Source: an uncultured Oscillospiraceae bacterium (GTDB lineage: Bacteria; Bacillota; Clostridia; Oscillospirales; Oscillospiraceae). From it: a DNA stretch of 25,061 nt. The DNA lies in NCBI GenBank assembly GCA_910587285.1, contig CAJULM010000039.1:1-25061 (forward strand), in the 5' to 3' direction. The notes under the pieces are model-generated. The model was given only the letters and a program-made list of their open reading frames with translations, did no database searches and had not been told where the DNA came from. Of this stretch, positions 6,723 through 13,880 are shown one piece after another. The translations under genes and the position numbers were made by a program. Each line of letters opens with the position of its first letter. The stretch's first letter is position 1.

Positions 6723-8563
6723 CAGGCGTTCCCCCTTTCCTGGATGAGCGCACGGTCATCGCTGCTCATCTGAATGTCGTAGATTTCCTTATAAATACCG
6801 GGGCGGGAGATGAGCTCGGCGTGGGACCCCACGTCCGCCACCCGTCCGCCGTCCAGCACCAGGATTTTATCGGCCTGCATCAGCGTAGTCACCCGGTGGG
6901 AGATGAGGATGACGGTGGCGTCCGCCATGCGCTGCTTCAGGGCGGCGCGGATTTTGGCGTCCGTCTCCGCATCCACGGCGGACAGGGAGTCGTCGAATAT
7001 CATCAGCGGTGCGTTTTGCAGCAGCATTCGGGCGATGGCCACCCGCTGCTTCTGCCCGCCGGACAGGGTGACGCCCCGCTCGCCCACCACGGTGTCATAG
7101 CCCTCGGCCAGCTCGGTGATGGCCTCGTCGACGCAGGCCACGCCGGCGCAGCCGCGCAGCTCGTCCTCCGGCACGTCCGGCCGGGTGACGGCGATGTTCT
7201 CCTTGATGGTCTGGGAGAACAGGAAGGGCTCCTGAAGGACCAAACCGATCTGCCGGCGCAGGGTTTCCCGCTTGATATTTCGGATGTCCACTCCGCCGAT
7301 GGTGATGGACCCCTGGCCGTCCTTCAAATCGTATAGCCGGTCCAGCAGGTGAACCAGGGTGGATTTGCCCGACCCGGTGCCCCCCAAAATGGCGAAGGTG
7401 GATCCCCAGGGGATGGTGAAGGATACGTCCTTGAGCACCTCCTGGCCCTCGTAGCCAAAGGTGACGTGGTCAAATACAATGTCGCCGGACAGGGCGGTGC
7501 TTTGGGCGCCCGGGTCGTCCTGCTCCTCCTGGGCGCGCAGAATGTAGCCCACCCGGTCCATGGATACCCCCGCCTTGCTCATGTCGGACAGCACCCGGCC
7601 CAGGGAGCGCACTGGCCAGGCCAGGGCGCTGTTGTAGGTGACAAAGGCCAGAAAATCGCCCAGGGACAGCCCGCCGTTGACGCATTCCACCGTTCCGGCC
7701 ACAATCACGGCCATCACCTGGGCGCAGGTGATCAGCGCGCCGGAGGCCCAGTATATGCTGAGCAGCTTGCCCAGGCGCACCCAAAGCTGGGAAAAGTGGT
7801 TGTTTTTCTCGCCGAAGCGGTCCAGCTCGTATCGCTCCCGGCCAAAGGCCCGCACCACCCGCACGCCGGTGAGATTTTCCTGGGCGCAGGTGGTCAGCGC
7901 TCCCTCCGCCTGGTCGGCCTCTAAGAAGCGGGAGGAAATCTTCCCGTAGAACACCCAGGAGGCCAGCAGGGAAATGGGGATGAAGGCGATGGATACCAGG
8001 GCCAGCCGCCAGTTCATGGACAGCATGATGCCCACGTACAGCACCACCACGAAAACCGTGCGCAGCACCTCCATGAGCTGATTACACACGAAGGTGCGGA
8101 TGACCTCCACGTCGGAGGTGCAACGCTGAATGACGTCGCCGGTGGCGTGGGAGGTGTGCCAGTCAAAGCTCAGGCGCAGAATGTGGCCGTACAGGTCATC
8201 CCGGATTTTTTTCACAAAGCCCTCCGAGCCCTTGGCCAAGTTGACCCGCATCCCGTAAATGCATACGCCGCGCACTGCCGCGGCCAGAGCCACGCCCCCC
8301 GCCGCCAGCCACAGCGCCCGCAGCGGGTCCGCCCGGAGCTGCTCCAGCGGCAGCAGGCTCTGGATCAGTGCCGGCAGTCTGAGCTCTTTCATGTCCAGCA
8401 CGCCGTCCACCGTGATGCGGATGATCTGGGGAATCACCGCGTTGCAGATGGTATTCAGGTATGCCAGTGCGATTGCCGCGATGAAAAAGCTCCAGTTCCC
8501 GCCCAGATAGTGCAGAATGATCCCGGTTTTTTCTCGCCGCGGCAGTTTGATTTCCGTCTCCAT
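6722..8563 (-). CDS. ABC exporter, first half (degenerate catalytic site)
   Basis: A 613-residue half-transporter with an ABC type I exporter membrane domain (helices between residues 25 and 310) and an ATPase domain (360-600). Walker A is GGTGSGKST at 394-402, Q-loop Q444, signature a canonical LSGGQ at 500-504, H-loop His556. Walker B is MIFDDSLSAVD, so the catalytic Glu is replaced by Asp525. That is the known hallmark of the degenerate site in heterodimeric exporters such as TM287/288 and BmrCD. The ATG at 8563 is chosen for GGAGG 5 bases upstream. An in-frame start at 8662 would place the N-terminus inside the leader terminator and lacks a site. Expression is probably set by the leader-peptide attenuator just upstream. 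Confidence 0.92.
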   Translation of the reverse strand: METEIKLPRREKTGIILHYLGGNWSFFIAAIALAYLNTICNAVIPQIIRITVDGVLDMKELRLPALIQSLLPLEQLRADPLRALWLAAGGVALAAAVRGVCIYGMRVNLAKGSEGFVKKIRDDLYGHILRLSFDWHTSHATGDVIQRCTSDVEVIRTFVCNQLMEVLRTVFVVVLYVGIMLSMNWRLALVSIAFIPISLLASWVFYGKISSRFLEADQAEGALTTCAQENLTGVRVVRAFGRERYELDRFGEKNNHFSQLWVRLGKLLSIYWASGALITCAQVMAVIVAGTVECVNGGLSLGDFLAFVTYNSALAWPVRSLGRVLSDMSKAGVSMDRVGYILRAQEEQDDPGAQSTALSGDIVFDHVTFGYEGQEVLKDVSFTIPWGSTFAILGGTGSGKSTLVHLLDRLYDLKDGQGSITIGGVDIRNIKRETLRRQIGLVLQEPFLFSQTIKENIAVTRPDVPEDELRGCAGVACVDEAITELAEGYDTVVGERGVTLSGGQKQRVAIARMLLQNAPLMIFDDSLSAVDAETDAKIRAALKQRMADATVILISHRVTTLMQADKILVLDGGRVADVGSHAELISRPGIYKEIYDIQMSSDDRALIQERGNA

Positions 8564-8587
8564 AAGGTCCTCCTTTCCACATAGGCA

Positions 8588-8605
8588 GCGCCGTATCAAC
8601 GGCGC
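8588..8605 (-). other. Small stem-loop in the 5' leader of the ABC operon
   Basis: A 6-bp GC stem (8588-8593 with 8600-8605) with a 6-base loop lies between the leader terminator and the ribosome site of the first ABC gene. Its role is unknown. Confidence 0.4.
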
Positions 8606-8623
8606 AGACTCCGCCTGAAACGC

Positions 8624-8653
8624 AAAAAGCGTCCCTCTTTTCAGAGGGACGCT
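8624..8653 (-). terminator. Leader (attenuator) terminator of the ABC operon
   Basis: On the minus strand a perfect 11-bp stem (8643-8653 with 8628-8638) and GAAA tetraloop are followed by a T-run (8628-8624). It lies between the leader peptide stop and the first ABC gene, so it must be bypassed for the exporter to be transcribed. Confidence 0.85.
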
Positions 8654-8668
8654 GCAAGCCAAAACAGA

Positions 8669-8693
8669 CGGAATGGATGCCTAATCCATTCCG
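8669..8693 (-). promoter_or_regulatory. Stem-loop holding the leader peptide stop codon
   Basis: A perfect 9-bp stem (8685-8693 with 8669-8677) has the TAG stop of the leader peptide in its 7-base loop. Its 3' arm contains CATTCC, which could alternatively pair with an earlier GGAATG at codons 10-11 of the leader. A ribosome paused or released in the leader would therefore change the fold. Confidence 0.6.
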
Positions 8694-8758
8694 AAGGCGC
8701 ACAAAATTCCCCCGGAGTTCTGATGCATTCCAGTTGCCACTGCAAAAAACTTCATCAT
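8681..8758 (-). CDS. Leader peptide of the ABC exporter operon (25 residues)
   Basis: A 25-codon open frame beginning MMKFFAVATGMHQNS and ending CAFGMD-stop. It lies 25-35 bases downstream of a near-consensus promoter and has a strong site (GGAGG, 8767-8771) 8 bases before the first ATG. It is followed by a stem-loop over its stop codon and then an intrinsic terminator before the first ABC gene. This order of promoter, short ORF, alternative hairpins, terminator and drug-exporter pair matches ribosome-mediated attenuation as known for bmrB-bmrCD of Bacillus subtilis. The peptide sequence itself is not one I recognise. The short aromatic/hydrophobic start (KFFAVATGM) is where drug-stalled ribosomes might pause; that is inference. 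Confidence 0.75.
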   Translation of the reverse strand: MMKFFAVATGMHQNSGGILCAFGMD

Positions 8759-8797
8759 TTTGTACGCCTCCTTTCATAAATTTTACCGTGCTTGCTT

Positions 8798-8826
8798 AGT
8801 ATATCCGTTTTGGTGAAGATTGTCAA
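8798..8826 (-). promoter_or_regulatory. Promoter of the leader peptide and ABC operon
   Basis: TTGACA (8826-8821), a 17-base spacer and TATACT (8803-8798) form a near-consensus sigma-A promoter. Transcription would begin near 8791, about 33 bases before the leader peptide. Confidence 0.88.
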
Positions 8827-8860
8827 CCCTTTTCTTTTGTCTTGGTTTGCGGAGGGCTAA

Positions 8861-8901
8861 TTTTTAGTTGGATGCGGTGTCCGGATCGCTGTCCCCGCCC
8901 C
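8861..8901 (-). repeat. Diverged second copy of the ilvC 3' coding tail
   Basis: This stretch matches the last 41 bases around the ilvC end (9026-9066) at 34 of 41 positions without gaps. Read in the same phase it encodes GGDSDPDTASN-stop, against GGDNDLDTASN-stop in ilvC. The two copies are 165 bases apart. Confidence 0.75.
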
Positions 8902-9025
8902 TCGTCGCCGCAAGCGCCATATCCCTCGCTTCCGCCTGCGGCGAAAGCTCGCCCATTTCGCTGCGGCTCCTCCCCAAATCGCAACCGCTTCGCTGGGTTG
9001 CGATTTGGGGCCATCCTGCGGGCGG
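8902..9025. repeat. Palindrome-rich spacer between the two ilvC tails
   Basis: About 124 bases without a credible gene. It holds a perfect 15-bp inverted repeat (8972-8986 with 8996-9010, 9-base loop) and a shorter imperfect one near 8928-8948. No T-run follows the large hairpin on either strand, so it is not a standard terminator. The AGCGAGGG-like words recall the repeats at 13.95-14.19 kb. Confidence 0.6.
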
Positions 9026-9028
9026 TTT

Positions 9029-10048
9029 TTAGTTGGACGCCGTATCCAGGTCGTTGTCGCCGCCCCAGATCATATTTTTCCTGAGCTCGCCGCCCACGAT
9101 TTCCATCTGATGCTTTTTGAGCTGCTGGCGCTTGGAGTTGAAGAAGGTGCGGCCGTTCTTGTTCTCTGCGATCCACTTGCCCGCGAAGGTGCCGTCCTGG
9201 ATGTCGCTGAGCACGGCGCGCATACGCTCCTTGGTCTCCTCGTGGGGAATGACCCGGGGGCCGCTGACGTACTCGCCAAACTCGGCGGTGTCGGAGATGG
9301 AGAAATTCATGGCCGCTACGCCGCCCTTGTTGATCAGGTCGATGATGAGCTTCATCTCGTGGATGCACTCAAAATAGGCGTTCTCCGGCTCATACCCGGC
9401 CTCCACCAGCACCTCGAAGCCGCAGCGCATCAGGTCCACCACGCCGCCGCACAGCACGGTCTGCTCGCCGAACAGGTCGGTCTCGGTCTCGTCGTGGAAG
9501 GTGGTCTCCATCACGCCGGCCCTGGCGCCGCCGATGCCCGCGATGTAGGCCAGGGCGATCTGATAGGCGTGGCCCGTGGCGTCCTGCTCCACCGCTACCA
9601 GGCAGGGTACGCCCTTGCCCGCCACATAGGTGGAGCGCACGGTGTGGCCGGGGCCCTTGGGGGCGGCCATGAACACGTCCACCCCGGCGGGAGGGACGAT
9701 CTGCTGGTAGCGGATGTTGAAGCCGTGGGCGAAGGCCAGGGCCTTGCCCTCGGTCATGTGGGGGGCGATGTCCTTCTTGTAGACCTCAGCCTGCACCTCA
9801 TCGTTGATGAGCATCATTACGATGTCCGCCCATTCCGCGGCGGCAGGGACGGTTTTTACCGCCAGCCCGGCTTTTTCCGCGTTAACCCAGTTCTTGGAGC
9901 CCTCCCGCAGACCCACGCACACATTGCAGCCGGAGTCCTTCAGGTTCAGGGCATGGGCGTGGCCCTGGGAGCCGTAGCCGATGATGGCGATTTTTTTGCC
10001 CTTGAGGTAACTCAGGTCGCAGTCCTTCTCGTAATACATTTTTGCCAT
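9029..10048 (-). CDS. ilvC: Ketol-acid reductoisomerase
   Basis: A 339-residue class I enzyme converting acetolactate or acetohydroxybutyrate to the dihydroxy acid with NADPH and Mg2+, the second step of valine/isoleucine synthesis. The Rossmann domain has GYGSQGHAHALNLKDSG near residues 24-40, HGFNI with catalytic-region His108, and the KPK-like turn APKGPGH at 129-135. The C-terminal helical domain carries the Mg2+ ligands D191 and E195 (DLFGEQ) and E227/E231 (ECIHE). The ATG at 10048 is about 9 bases from AAGGAG; an alternative GTG at 10057 would overlap that site. Third gene of ilvB-ilvN-ilvC. A diverged copy of its last codons lies 165 bases downstream. Confidence 0.97.
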   Translation of the reverse strand: MAKMYYEKDCDLSYLKGKKIAIIGYGSQGHAHALNLKDSGCNVCVGLREGSKNWVNAEKAGLAVKTVPAAAEWADIVMMLINDEVQAEVYKKDIAPHMTEGKALAFAHGFNIRYQQIVPPAGVDVFMAAPKGPGHTVRSTYVAGKGVPCLVAVEQDATGHAYQIALAYIAGIGGARAGVMETTFHDETETDLFGEQTVLCGGVVDLMRCGFEVLVEAGYEPENAYFECIHEMKLIIDLINKGGVAAMNFSISDTAEFGEYVSGPRVIPHEETKERMRAVLSDIQDGTFAGKWIAENKNGRTFFNSKRQQLKKHQMEIVGGELRKNMIWGGDNDLDTASN

Positions 10049-10067
10049 GGTGAACACTCCTTATATG

Positions 10068-10145
10068 TTAAAATTGAACGCAATGGATACGCTTTCTGAG
10101 TATCATATCACGGAGGAGGGGAAAAGAATGATAACCGTGATACAA
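10068..10145 (-). promoter_or_regulatory. ilvN-ilvC spacer with hairpin and possible internal promoter
   Basis: The 97-base gap contains an 8-bp inverted repeat (TATCACGG near 10134-10141 with CCGTGATA near 10106-10113). Overlapping its downstream arm is an extended -10-like TGATATGAT. No good -35 is present, so an internal ilvC promoter is only possible. Confidence 0.35.
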
Positions 10146-10706
10146 TTACAGGATGTTTTTGCCCAGGTCGAATTCGTCCCGGACCTTGTTGCCGGAGTTG
10201 TTGCGGATGGTGGCTTCGCCCCGCTCCAGGGCCACCATGCCGGTGCGCACCAGCTCCAGGATGCCGAACTCGGCCAGCAGCTTTTCCAGCGCGTCGTCCT
10301 TGGACTCTTGGCCGATGATGGCCAGGGTCAGGCTCTGGGTGGACACGTCGATGATGGACGCCCGGAAGATGTTGGCGATCTGGATGACCTCGTTGCGCAC
10401 CTCCCGGCTCTCCGCCCGGACCTTGATGAGCACCAGCTCCCGGCGGATGGACTGCTCCGGTGGGAGCAGCCGCACGGAGTAGACGGAGAGCTGCTTGCGC
10501 AGTTGGTTGATGATCTGGCCCACCTGCTGCTCGCCGCACAGCACCTCGATGGTGATGCGGGACACCGCAGGGTCATCGGTGGTGCCCACAGCCAGGGACT
10601 CAATGTTATATCCCTTTCGGGAGAACAGCCGGGACACCTGGCTGAGCACGCCGGCGGTGTTTTCCACCAGTACGGACAGGGTGTGGCGTTTCACGATGGT
10701 ATTCAT
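10146..10706 (-). CDS. ilvN: Acetolactate synthase small (regulatory) subunit
   Basis: A 186-residue regulatory subunit that binds the large subunit and mediates valine feedback inhibition. The N-terminal ACT domain is clear: HTLSVLVENTAGVLSQVSRL (residues 8-27), FSRKGYNIESLAVG, then SRITIEV. The central part contains the family segment ELVLIKVRA and the C-terminal small-subunit domain (about 90-165). The last 15 residues extend slightly beyond the usual end. GGAGGGAG before the ATG at 10706 fixes the start; the gap to ilvB is 14 bases, so they are co-transcribed. The standard naming could be ilvN or ilvH; I use ilvN because it follows ilvB. Confidence 0.95.
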   Translation of the reverse strand: MNTIVKRHTLSVLVENTAGVLSQVSRLFSRKGYNIESLAVGTTDDPAVSRITIEVLCGEQQVGQIINQLRKQLSVYSVRLLPPEQSIRRELVLIKVRAESREVRNEVIQIANIFRASIIDVSTQSLTLAIIGQESKDDALEKLLAEFGILELVRTGMVALERGEATIRNNSGNKVRDEFDLGKNIL

Positions 10707-10720
10707 GGCTTTCTCCCTCC

Positions 10721-12430
10721 TCAGTGTAGCAGGAACTCGGTGACGGGGGTGCCGCCGTTCACCATGGGGTGGACCATGGCGTCCATGTCGATGGCGCAGT
10801 CGATGACGCAACCCCGGCCCGCCTCCAGTGCCTGCCGGAAGGCGTCCTCGAACTCCGCCTGATTTTTGGCCCTGAAGCCTTTCAGCCCGTAGGCCTCCGC
10901 CAGCTTCACGAAGTCGGGGCCGCGGTCCAGGGTGGTCTGGGAGAAGCGCTTGCTGTAGATGAGGTTCTGCCATTGGCGGACCATGCCCAGGGTGCGGTTG
11001 TCAAAGATAACGGTGATGATGGGGAGGTTATAGTGCTCCACCGTGGCCAGCTCGTGGCAGTTCATGCGGAAGCAGCCGTCCCCGGTGCAGTGGACCACCA
11101 CCTTGTCTGGGTTGCCCACTTTGGCCCCCATGGCGGCCCCCAGGCCGAAGCCCATGGTGCCGAAGCCGCCGCTGGTGAGCAGCTGGCCTGGCCGGGAGAA
11201 GTGGTAATACTGGCAGGACCACATCTGATGCTGGCCCACGTCGGTGGCGATGATGGCATCGCCCCCCGTCAGCTCGGAGATGGTCTCTAAAATCTCGTGG
11301 GCGTGAAGGATGTCGTCCTTTTTCAGCGGCAGCTCCTTCCGGGCAAATAGCTGGTCCTTCCAGGCGGTGTAATCGTGCTGGGGGAGCTTTTTGTTGAGCA
11401 GCTCCAGCACCCGCCGGGCGTCCCCGATGATGTGGTGGTAGGTCTGGACATTTTTGTCGATCTCCGCCCGGTCGATGTCGATGTGGACGATTTTGGCGTT
11501 TTGGGCGAAGGAGGCGGGGTGGGTGGCCACCCGGTCAGAAAACCGGCAGCCGATGGCGATGAGCAGGTCGCACTCGGCGGTGGCCATGTTGGAGGTATGG
11601 GAGCCGTGCATCCCCACCATGCCGGTGAACAGCGGGTGATTGCCGGGGCAGGCCCCGCCGCCCATGATGGTGGAGCCCACCGGGGCGTCCAGCCGCTCCA
11701 TAAACTTGCGGAACTCGGGCACCGCGCCCTTGGAGCGGATCACGCCGCCCCCCACCAGCACCATGGGGCGCTGGGACTGGGCGATGAGCTCCAGCAACTT
11801 GTCGATGTCCTCCCGGTTGGGCTCGGGATTTTTCAAATCCCGGTTGGAGCGGCGCAGCAGGGTGGCCAGCCGGCCGTGGTTGGCGTGCTCGGCCAGAGGA
11901 AGGTATTCGTACTCTCCCTGGATGGCGGTGACGTTTTTGGCGATGTCCACCAGCACCGGGCCGGGCCGCCCCGAGCGGGCGATGGCAAAGGCCTCCCGAA
12001 TGACATCGGCCAGCTCGTTCACGTCTTTTACCAGGAAATTGCATTTGGTAATGGGCATGGTGATGCCGGTAATGTCCACCTCCTGGAAGGAGTCCTTGCC
12101 GATGAGGTTCTCGCTCACGTTGCAGGTGATGAACACCACGGGCGAGGAGTCATAATAAGCGGTGGCAATGCCGGTGACCAGATTGGTGGCGCCGGGACCG
12201 GAGGTGGCGAAGCACACCCCTACCTTGCCGGTGGCCCGGGCGTAGCCGTCGGCGGCGTGGGAAGCGCCCTGCTCGTGGGCGGTGAGGTAGTGGTGAATCT
12301 TTTCACCGTAGCCGTGGAGTTCGAACTCATCGTAGATATTTAAAATGGTGCCGCCGGGATAGCCGAACACCGTGTCCACGCCCTGCTCCAGCAGGCACTC
12401 CATCACGATCTGGGACCCTCGCATCAGCAT
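10721..12430 (-). CDS. ilvB: Acetolactate synthase large (catalytic) subunit
   Basis: A 569-residue thiamine-diphosphate enzyme condensing two pyruvates, or pyruvate with 2-ketobutyrate, as the first common step of branched-chain amino acid synthesis. The PYR domain has VFGYPGGTILNIYD and HEQGASHAADGYAR with catalytic Glu53. A central FAD-binding domain follows, then the PP domain with GGFGTMGFGLGAAMGAK and the ThDP/Mg motif GDGCFRMN, ending in FDNRTLGMVRQWQ. Length is normal. AAGGAGG lies 8 bases before the ATG at 12430. First gene of the ilvB-ilvN-ilvC operon, downstream of a strong promoter and a leader terminator. Confidence 0.97.
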   Translation of the reverse strand: MLMRGSQIVMECLLEQGVDTVFGYPGGTILNIYDEFELHGYGEKIHHYLTAHEQGASHAADGYARATGKVGVCFATSGPGATNLVTGIATAYYDSSPVVFITCNVSENLIGKDSFQEVDITGITMPITKCNFLVKDVNELADVIREAFAIARSGRPGPVLVDIAKNVTAIQGEYEYLPLAEHANHGRLATLLRRSNRDLKNPEPNREDIDKLLELIAQSQRPMVLVGGGVIRSKGAVPEFRKFMERLDAPVGSTIMGGGACPGNHPLFTGMVGMHGSHTSNMATAECDLLIAIGCRFSDRVATHPASFAQNAKIVHIDIDRAEIDKNVQTYHHIIGDARRVLELLNKKLPQHDYTAWKDQLFARKELPLKKDDILHAHEILETISELTGGDAIIATDVGQHQMWSCQYYHFSRPGQLLTSGGFGTMGFGLGAAMGAKVGNPDKVVVHCTGDGCFRMNCHELATVEHYNLPIITVIFDNRTLGMVRQWQNLIYSKRFSQTTLDRGPDFVKLAEAYGLKGFRAKNQAEFEDAFRQALEAGRGCVIDCAIDMDAMVHPMVNGGTPVTEFLLH

Positions 12431-12454
12431 ATTGAGAACCTCCTTATTGGTGAG

Positions 12455-12507
12455 AAAAAAGCACAGCCGCGCCCCACACAGGACGAGCTATGCTCTGCGG
12501 TGCTTTT
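12455..12507 (-). terminator. Leader terminator (attenuator candidate) of the ilv operon
   Basis: On the minus strand AAAAGCAC (12507-12500) pairs with GTGCTTTT (12464-12457), extended by a CGC/GCG pair, and a T-run follows. An inner 4-bp hairpin (12485-12495) sits in the loop. It lies between the ilv promoter and the ilvB ribosome site, so it can only act as an attenuator. No T-box and no convincing regulatory leader peptide are visible. Confidence 0.6.
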
Positions 12508-12544
12508 GGAAAAGCGCGTATGTATGATTCAGCGTATTAAAGAC

Positions 12545-12573
12545 ATAATAACTTTTTGCGGCGCGTTTGTCAA
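12545..12573 (-). promoter_or_regulatory. Promoter of the ilvBNC operon
   Basis: TTGACA (12573-12568), 17 bases, TATTAT (12550-12545). A second TTGACA lies 15 bases further upstream (12588-12583) within a 9-base direct repeat (12567-12575 and 12581-12589), which could be a regulator site or a duplicated -35. Confidence 0.85.
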
Positions 12574-12590
12574 GAGAACATTTGTCAAGG

Positions 12591-12619
12591 GGGGATTTCA
12601 CCCAAAAGATGAAATCCCC
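12591..12619. repeat. Perfect 10-bp inverted repeat between hydrolase and ilv promoter
   Basis: GGGGATTTCA (12591-12600) and TGAAATCCCC (12610-12619) flank a 9-base loop. It follows the hydrolase gene on the minus strand but lacks a T-run. It may be a weak terminator or the edge of the acquired segment. Confidence 0.55.
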
Positions 12620-12665
12620 TATAAACTGGAGTTTTTATCTCTCAATTCTATAAATGTAGCAGGCT

Positions 12666-13292
12666 TCATTTTGTTTCGTTATAATATTTGTTTAATATTT
12701 GGGCTAAAAGTAGAGGATTTTCTTCATTTACAACGTGTCCGGTGTTTTCGATGATTTCTAATTTTGCATTTTGAATATTTTGGTGGAAATAATACGCAGA
12801 TTTAATGTTGGCGCTATCTTTTTTCCCGCAAATCAAAAGAGTAGGACATTTTATACTGTTAATGCTGTCACTGAAATCCAACGCTCTCATGGAGTTTCCC
12901 AAAATGAAAGTGTCTTTTTTATTAAACGCCATATTTTCAAACATTGAGCTGGGTAAAAGTCTAAAAATGATATTTTGAATGCCAAATATTACCCTGGGAA
13001 TTTTATGGGGAGTACCAATCAAAACAAGTGATTTCACTTTATCGGGGAAATCCACTGTGTAATGTAATGCTAATATTCCCCCTAACGAAATGCCGCACAA
13101 GTTTATTTGTCCGTCATTATTATTACAATATTCTCTGAATGAAGAATATAAATTTTTATAACAAGCTTCCTTGCCATTAAGAATTGCAGATAAGTCTGGA
13201 CACAAGATATCTCTATTGTCTTCCATATATGAAATTGTTTCATTCCAACTTGTTGACTTATGGCCCGAACCGTGTATAAAAATAGTCTTCAT
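12666..13292 (-). CDS. Alpha/beta hydrolase, AT-rich and probably acquired
   Basis: A 208-residue alpha/beta hydrolase (esterase/lipase or C-C hydrolase-like). The oxyanion segment TIFIHGSGHKSTSW opens the protein. The nucleophile elbow is CGISLGG with Ser69, the acid is Asp159 in LLICGKKDS, and the base is His186 in ENTGHVVNEENP. This is a complete triad. The ATG at 13292 is preferred to the TTG at 13295; GAAAGG lies 8 bases upstream. Unlike every neighbour the gene is AT-rich and uses AAT, AAA, TTT and ATA freely, a sign of horizontal transfer. It is monocistronic with its own promoter. The substrate is unknown. Confidence 0.85.
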   Translation of the reverse strand: MKTIFIHGSGHKSTSWNETISYMEDNRDILCPDLSAILNGKEACYKNLYSSFREYCNNNDGQINLCGISLGGILALHYTVDFPDKVKSLVLIGTPHKIPRVIFGIQNIIFRLLPSSMFENMAFNKKDTFILGNSMRALDFSDSINSIKCPTLLICGKKDSANIKSAYYFHQNIQNAKLEIIENTGHVVNEENPLLLAQILNKYYNETK

Positions 13293-13337
13293 CAATTTTT
13301 CCTTTCAAATTTCGATTTGTCGATTTGTCATGAGTCA

Positions 13338-13366
13338 AGCATACCACCAATACTGGCAACTTTCAA
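13338..13366 (-). promoter_or_regulatory. Promoter of the alpha/beta hydrolase
   Basis: TTGAAA (13366-13361), 17 bases, TATGCT (13343-13338), about 45 bases before the start codon. A tandem CGATTTGT repeat (about 13311-13329) lies in the 5' leader. Confidence 0.6.
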
Positions 13367-13780
13367 CCCTCATTTATAGGCACTGGTAGTAGTGGCAAGC
13401 AATGCACCGGTATATACCCGGCGCAGCTTGTTGGTGGCCGATGGCCCCCAAGCCCCCGGTGATCGGCGCAGCTGCGTCCGATGCACAAGCCGCCGTTGGC
13501 GTCTGCTGGTATATACCGGCAGGGAAGGACACCCCGGCGGAGCCGCCCCCGGAGGGCGCACAGCTGCCGTCAGGCAGTACCACCATCGGCCCCTGGCTGG
13601 TGGTAAGTAGTGCGCACTTAGCAGAGGACCAACAAAGAGAACGGAGCGCCCAGGCCATCCCCAGACGCTCCTGCTTCGGTTCCCTCCTGCTGGTGGATCA
13701 CCGCCCCTCCAACCTGTGCCATTCTGCCACAAATGAACCGCAGTCAATGTAATGTAGTGGTCTGGTGAAACCACCCTTTA
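13367..13780. other. GC-rich stretch without a recognisable gene
   Basis: About 410 bases between the hydrolase promoter and the pseudoknot-like block. Both strands have open frames of 94-134 codons, but none has a ribosome site or a recognisable family. Two copies of the palindrome GGTATATACC occur at 13409-13418 and 13508-13517. A 14-base word at 13648-13661 recurs at 14416-14429. It may be a decayed mobile segment; I see no proof. Confidence 0.4.
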
Positions 13781-13808
13781 CATAGTACATCTCAATGTAA
13801 ATTGCTTG

Positions 13809-13874
13809 GCGGCCTGGAAATTTCCCCGCTCAGACAAAAGGACGGGGGTTTCAGGCCGCATTTTGGGGAAATTT
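13809..13874. other. Interleaved inverted repeats (pseudoknot topology)
   Basis: Two perfect complementary pairs interleave: GCGGCCTG (13809-13816) with CAGGCCGC (13852-13859), and AAATTTCCCC (13818-13827) with GGGGAAATTT (13865-13874). The order A-B-A'-B' is that of a pseudoknot. A terminator-like hairpin follows 6 bases later. A structured RNA is possible on either strand. Confidence 0.5.
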
Positions 13875-13880
13875 ATAAAG

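Noticed and set aside
8564..8662. 33-residue N-terminal extension of the first ABC protein
   Set aside because: The extension reads through the leader terminator and lacks a ribosome site, whereas the ATG at 8563 has GGAGG at 5 bases.
10049..10057. GTG at 10057 as the ilvC start
   Set aside because: It would overlap the AAGGAG site; the ATG at 10048 has proper spacing and matches the family N-terminus.
12430..12550. T-box riboswitch ahead of ilvB
   Set aside because: The leader is only about 110 bases, far shorter than T-box leaders. An ACCGC...CGTCC resemblance is present, but the tRNA-pairing TGGN core is not.
12530..12550. Short ilv leader peptide (MSLIR)
   Set aside because: Its ATG overlaps the promoter -10, it has no ribosome site and only five codons.
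13402..13752. Open frames of 94-134 codons on both strands between hydrolase and pseudoknot block
   Set aside because: No ribosome site, no recognisable family and Pro/Ala/Gly-rich composition expected from GC-rich non-coding DNA.
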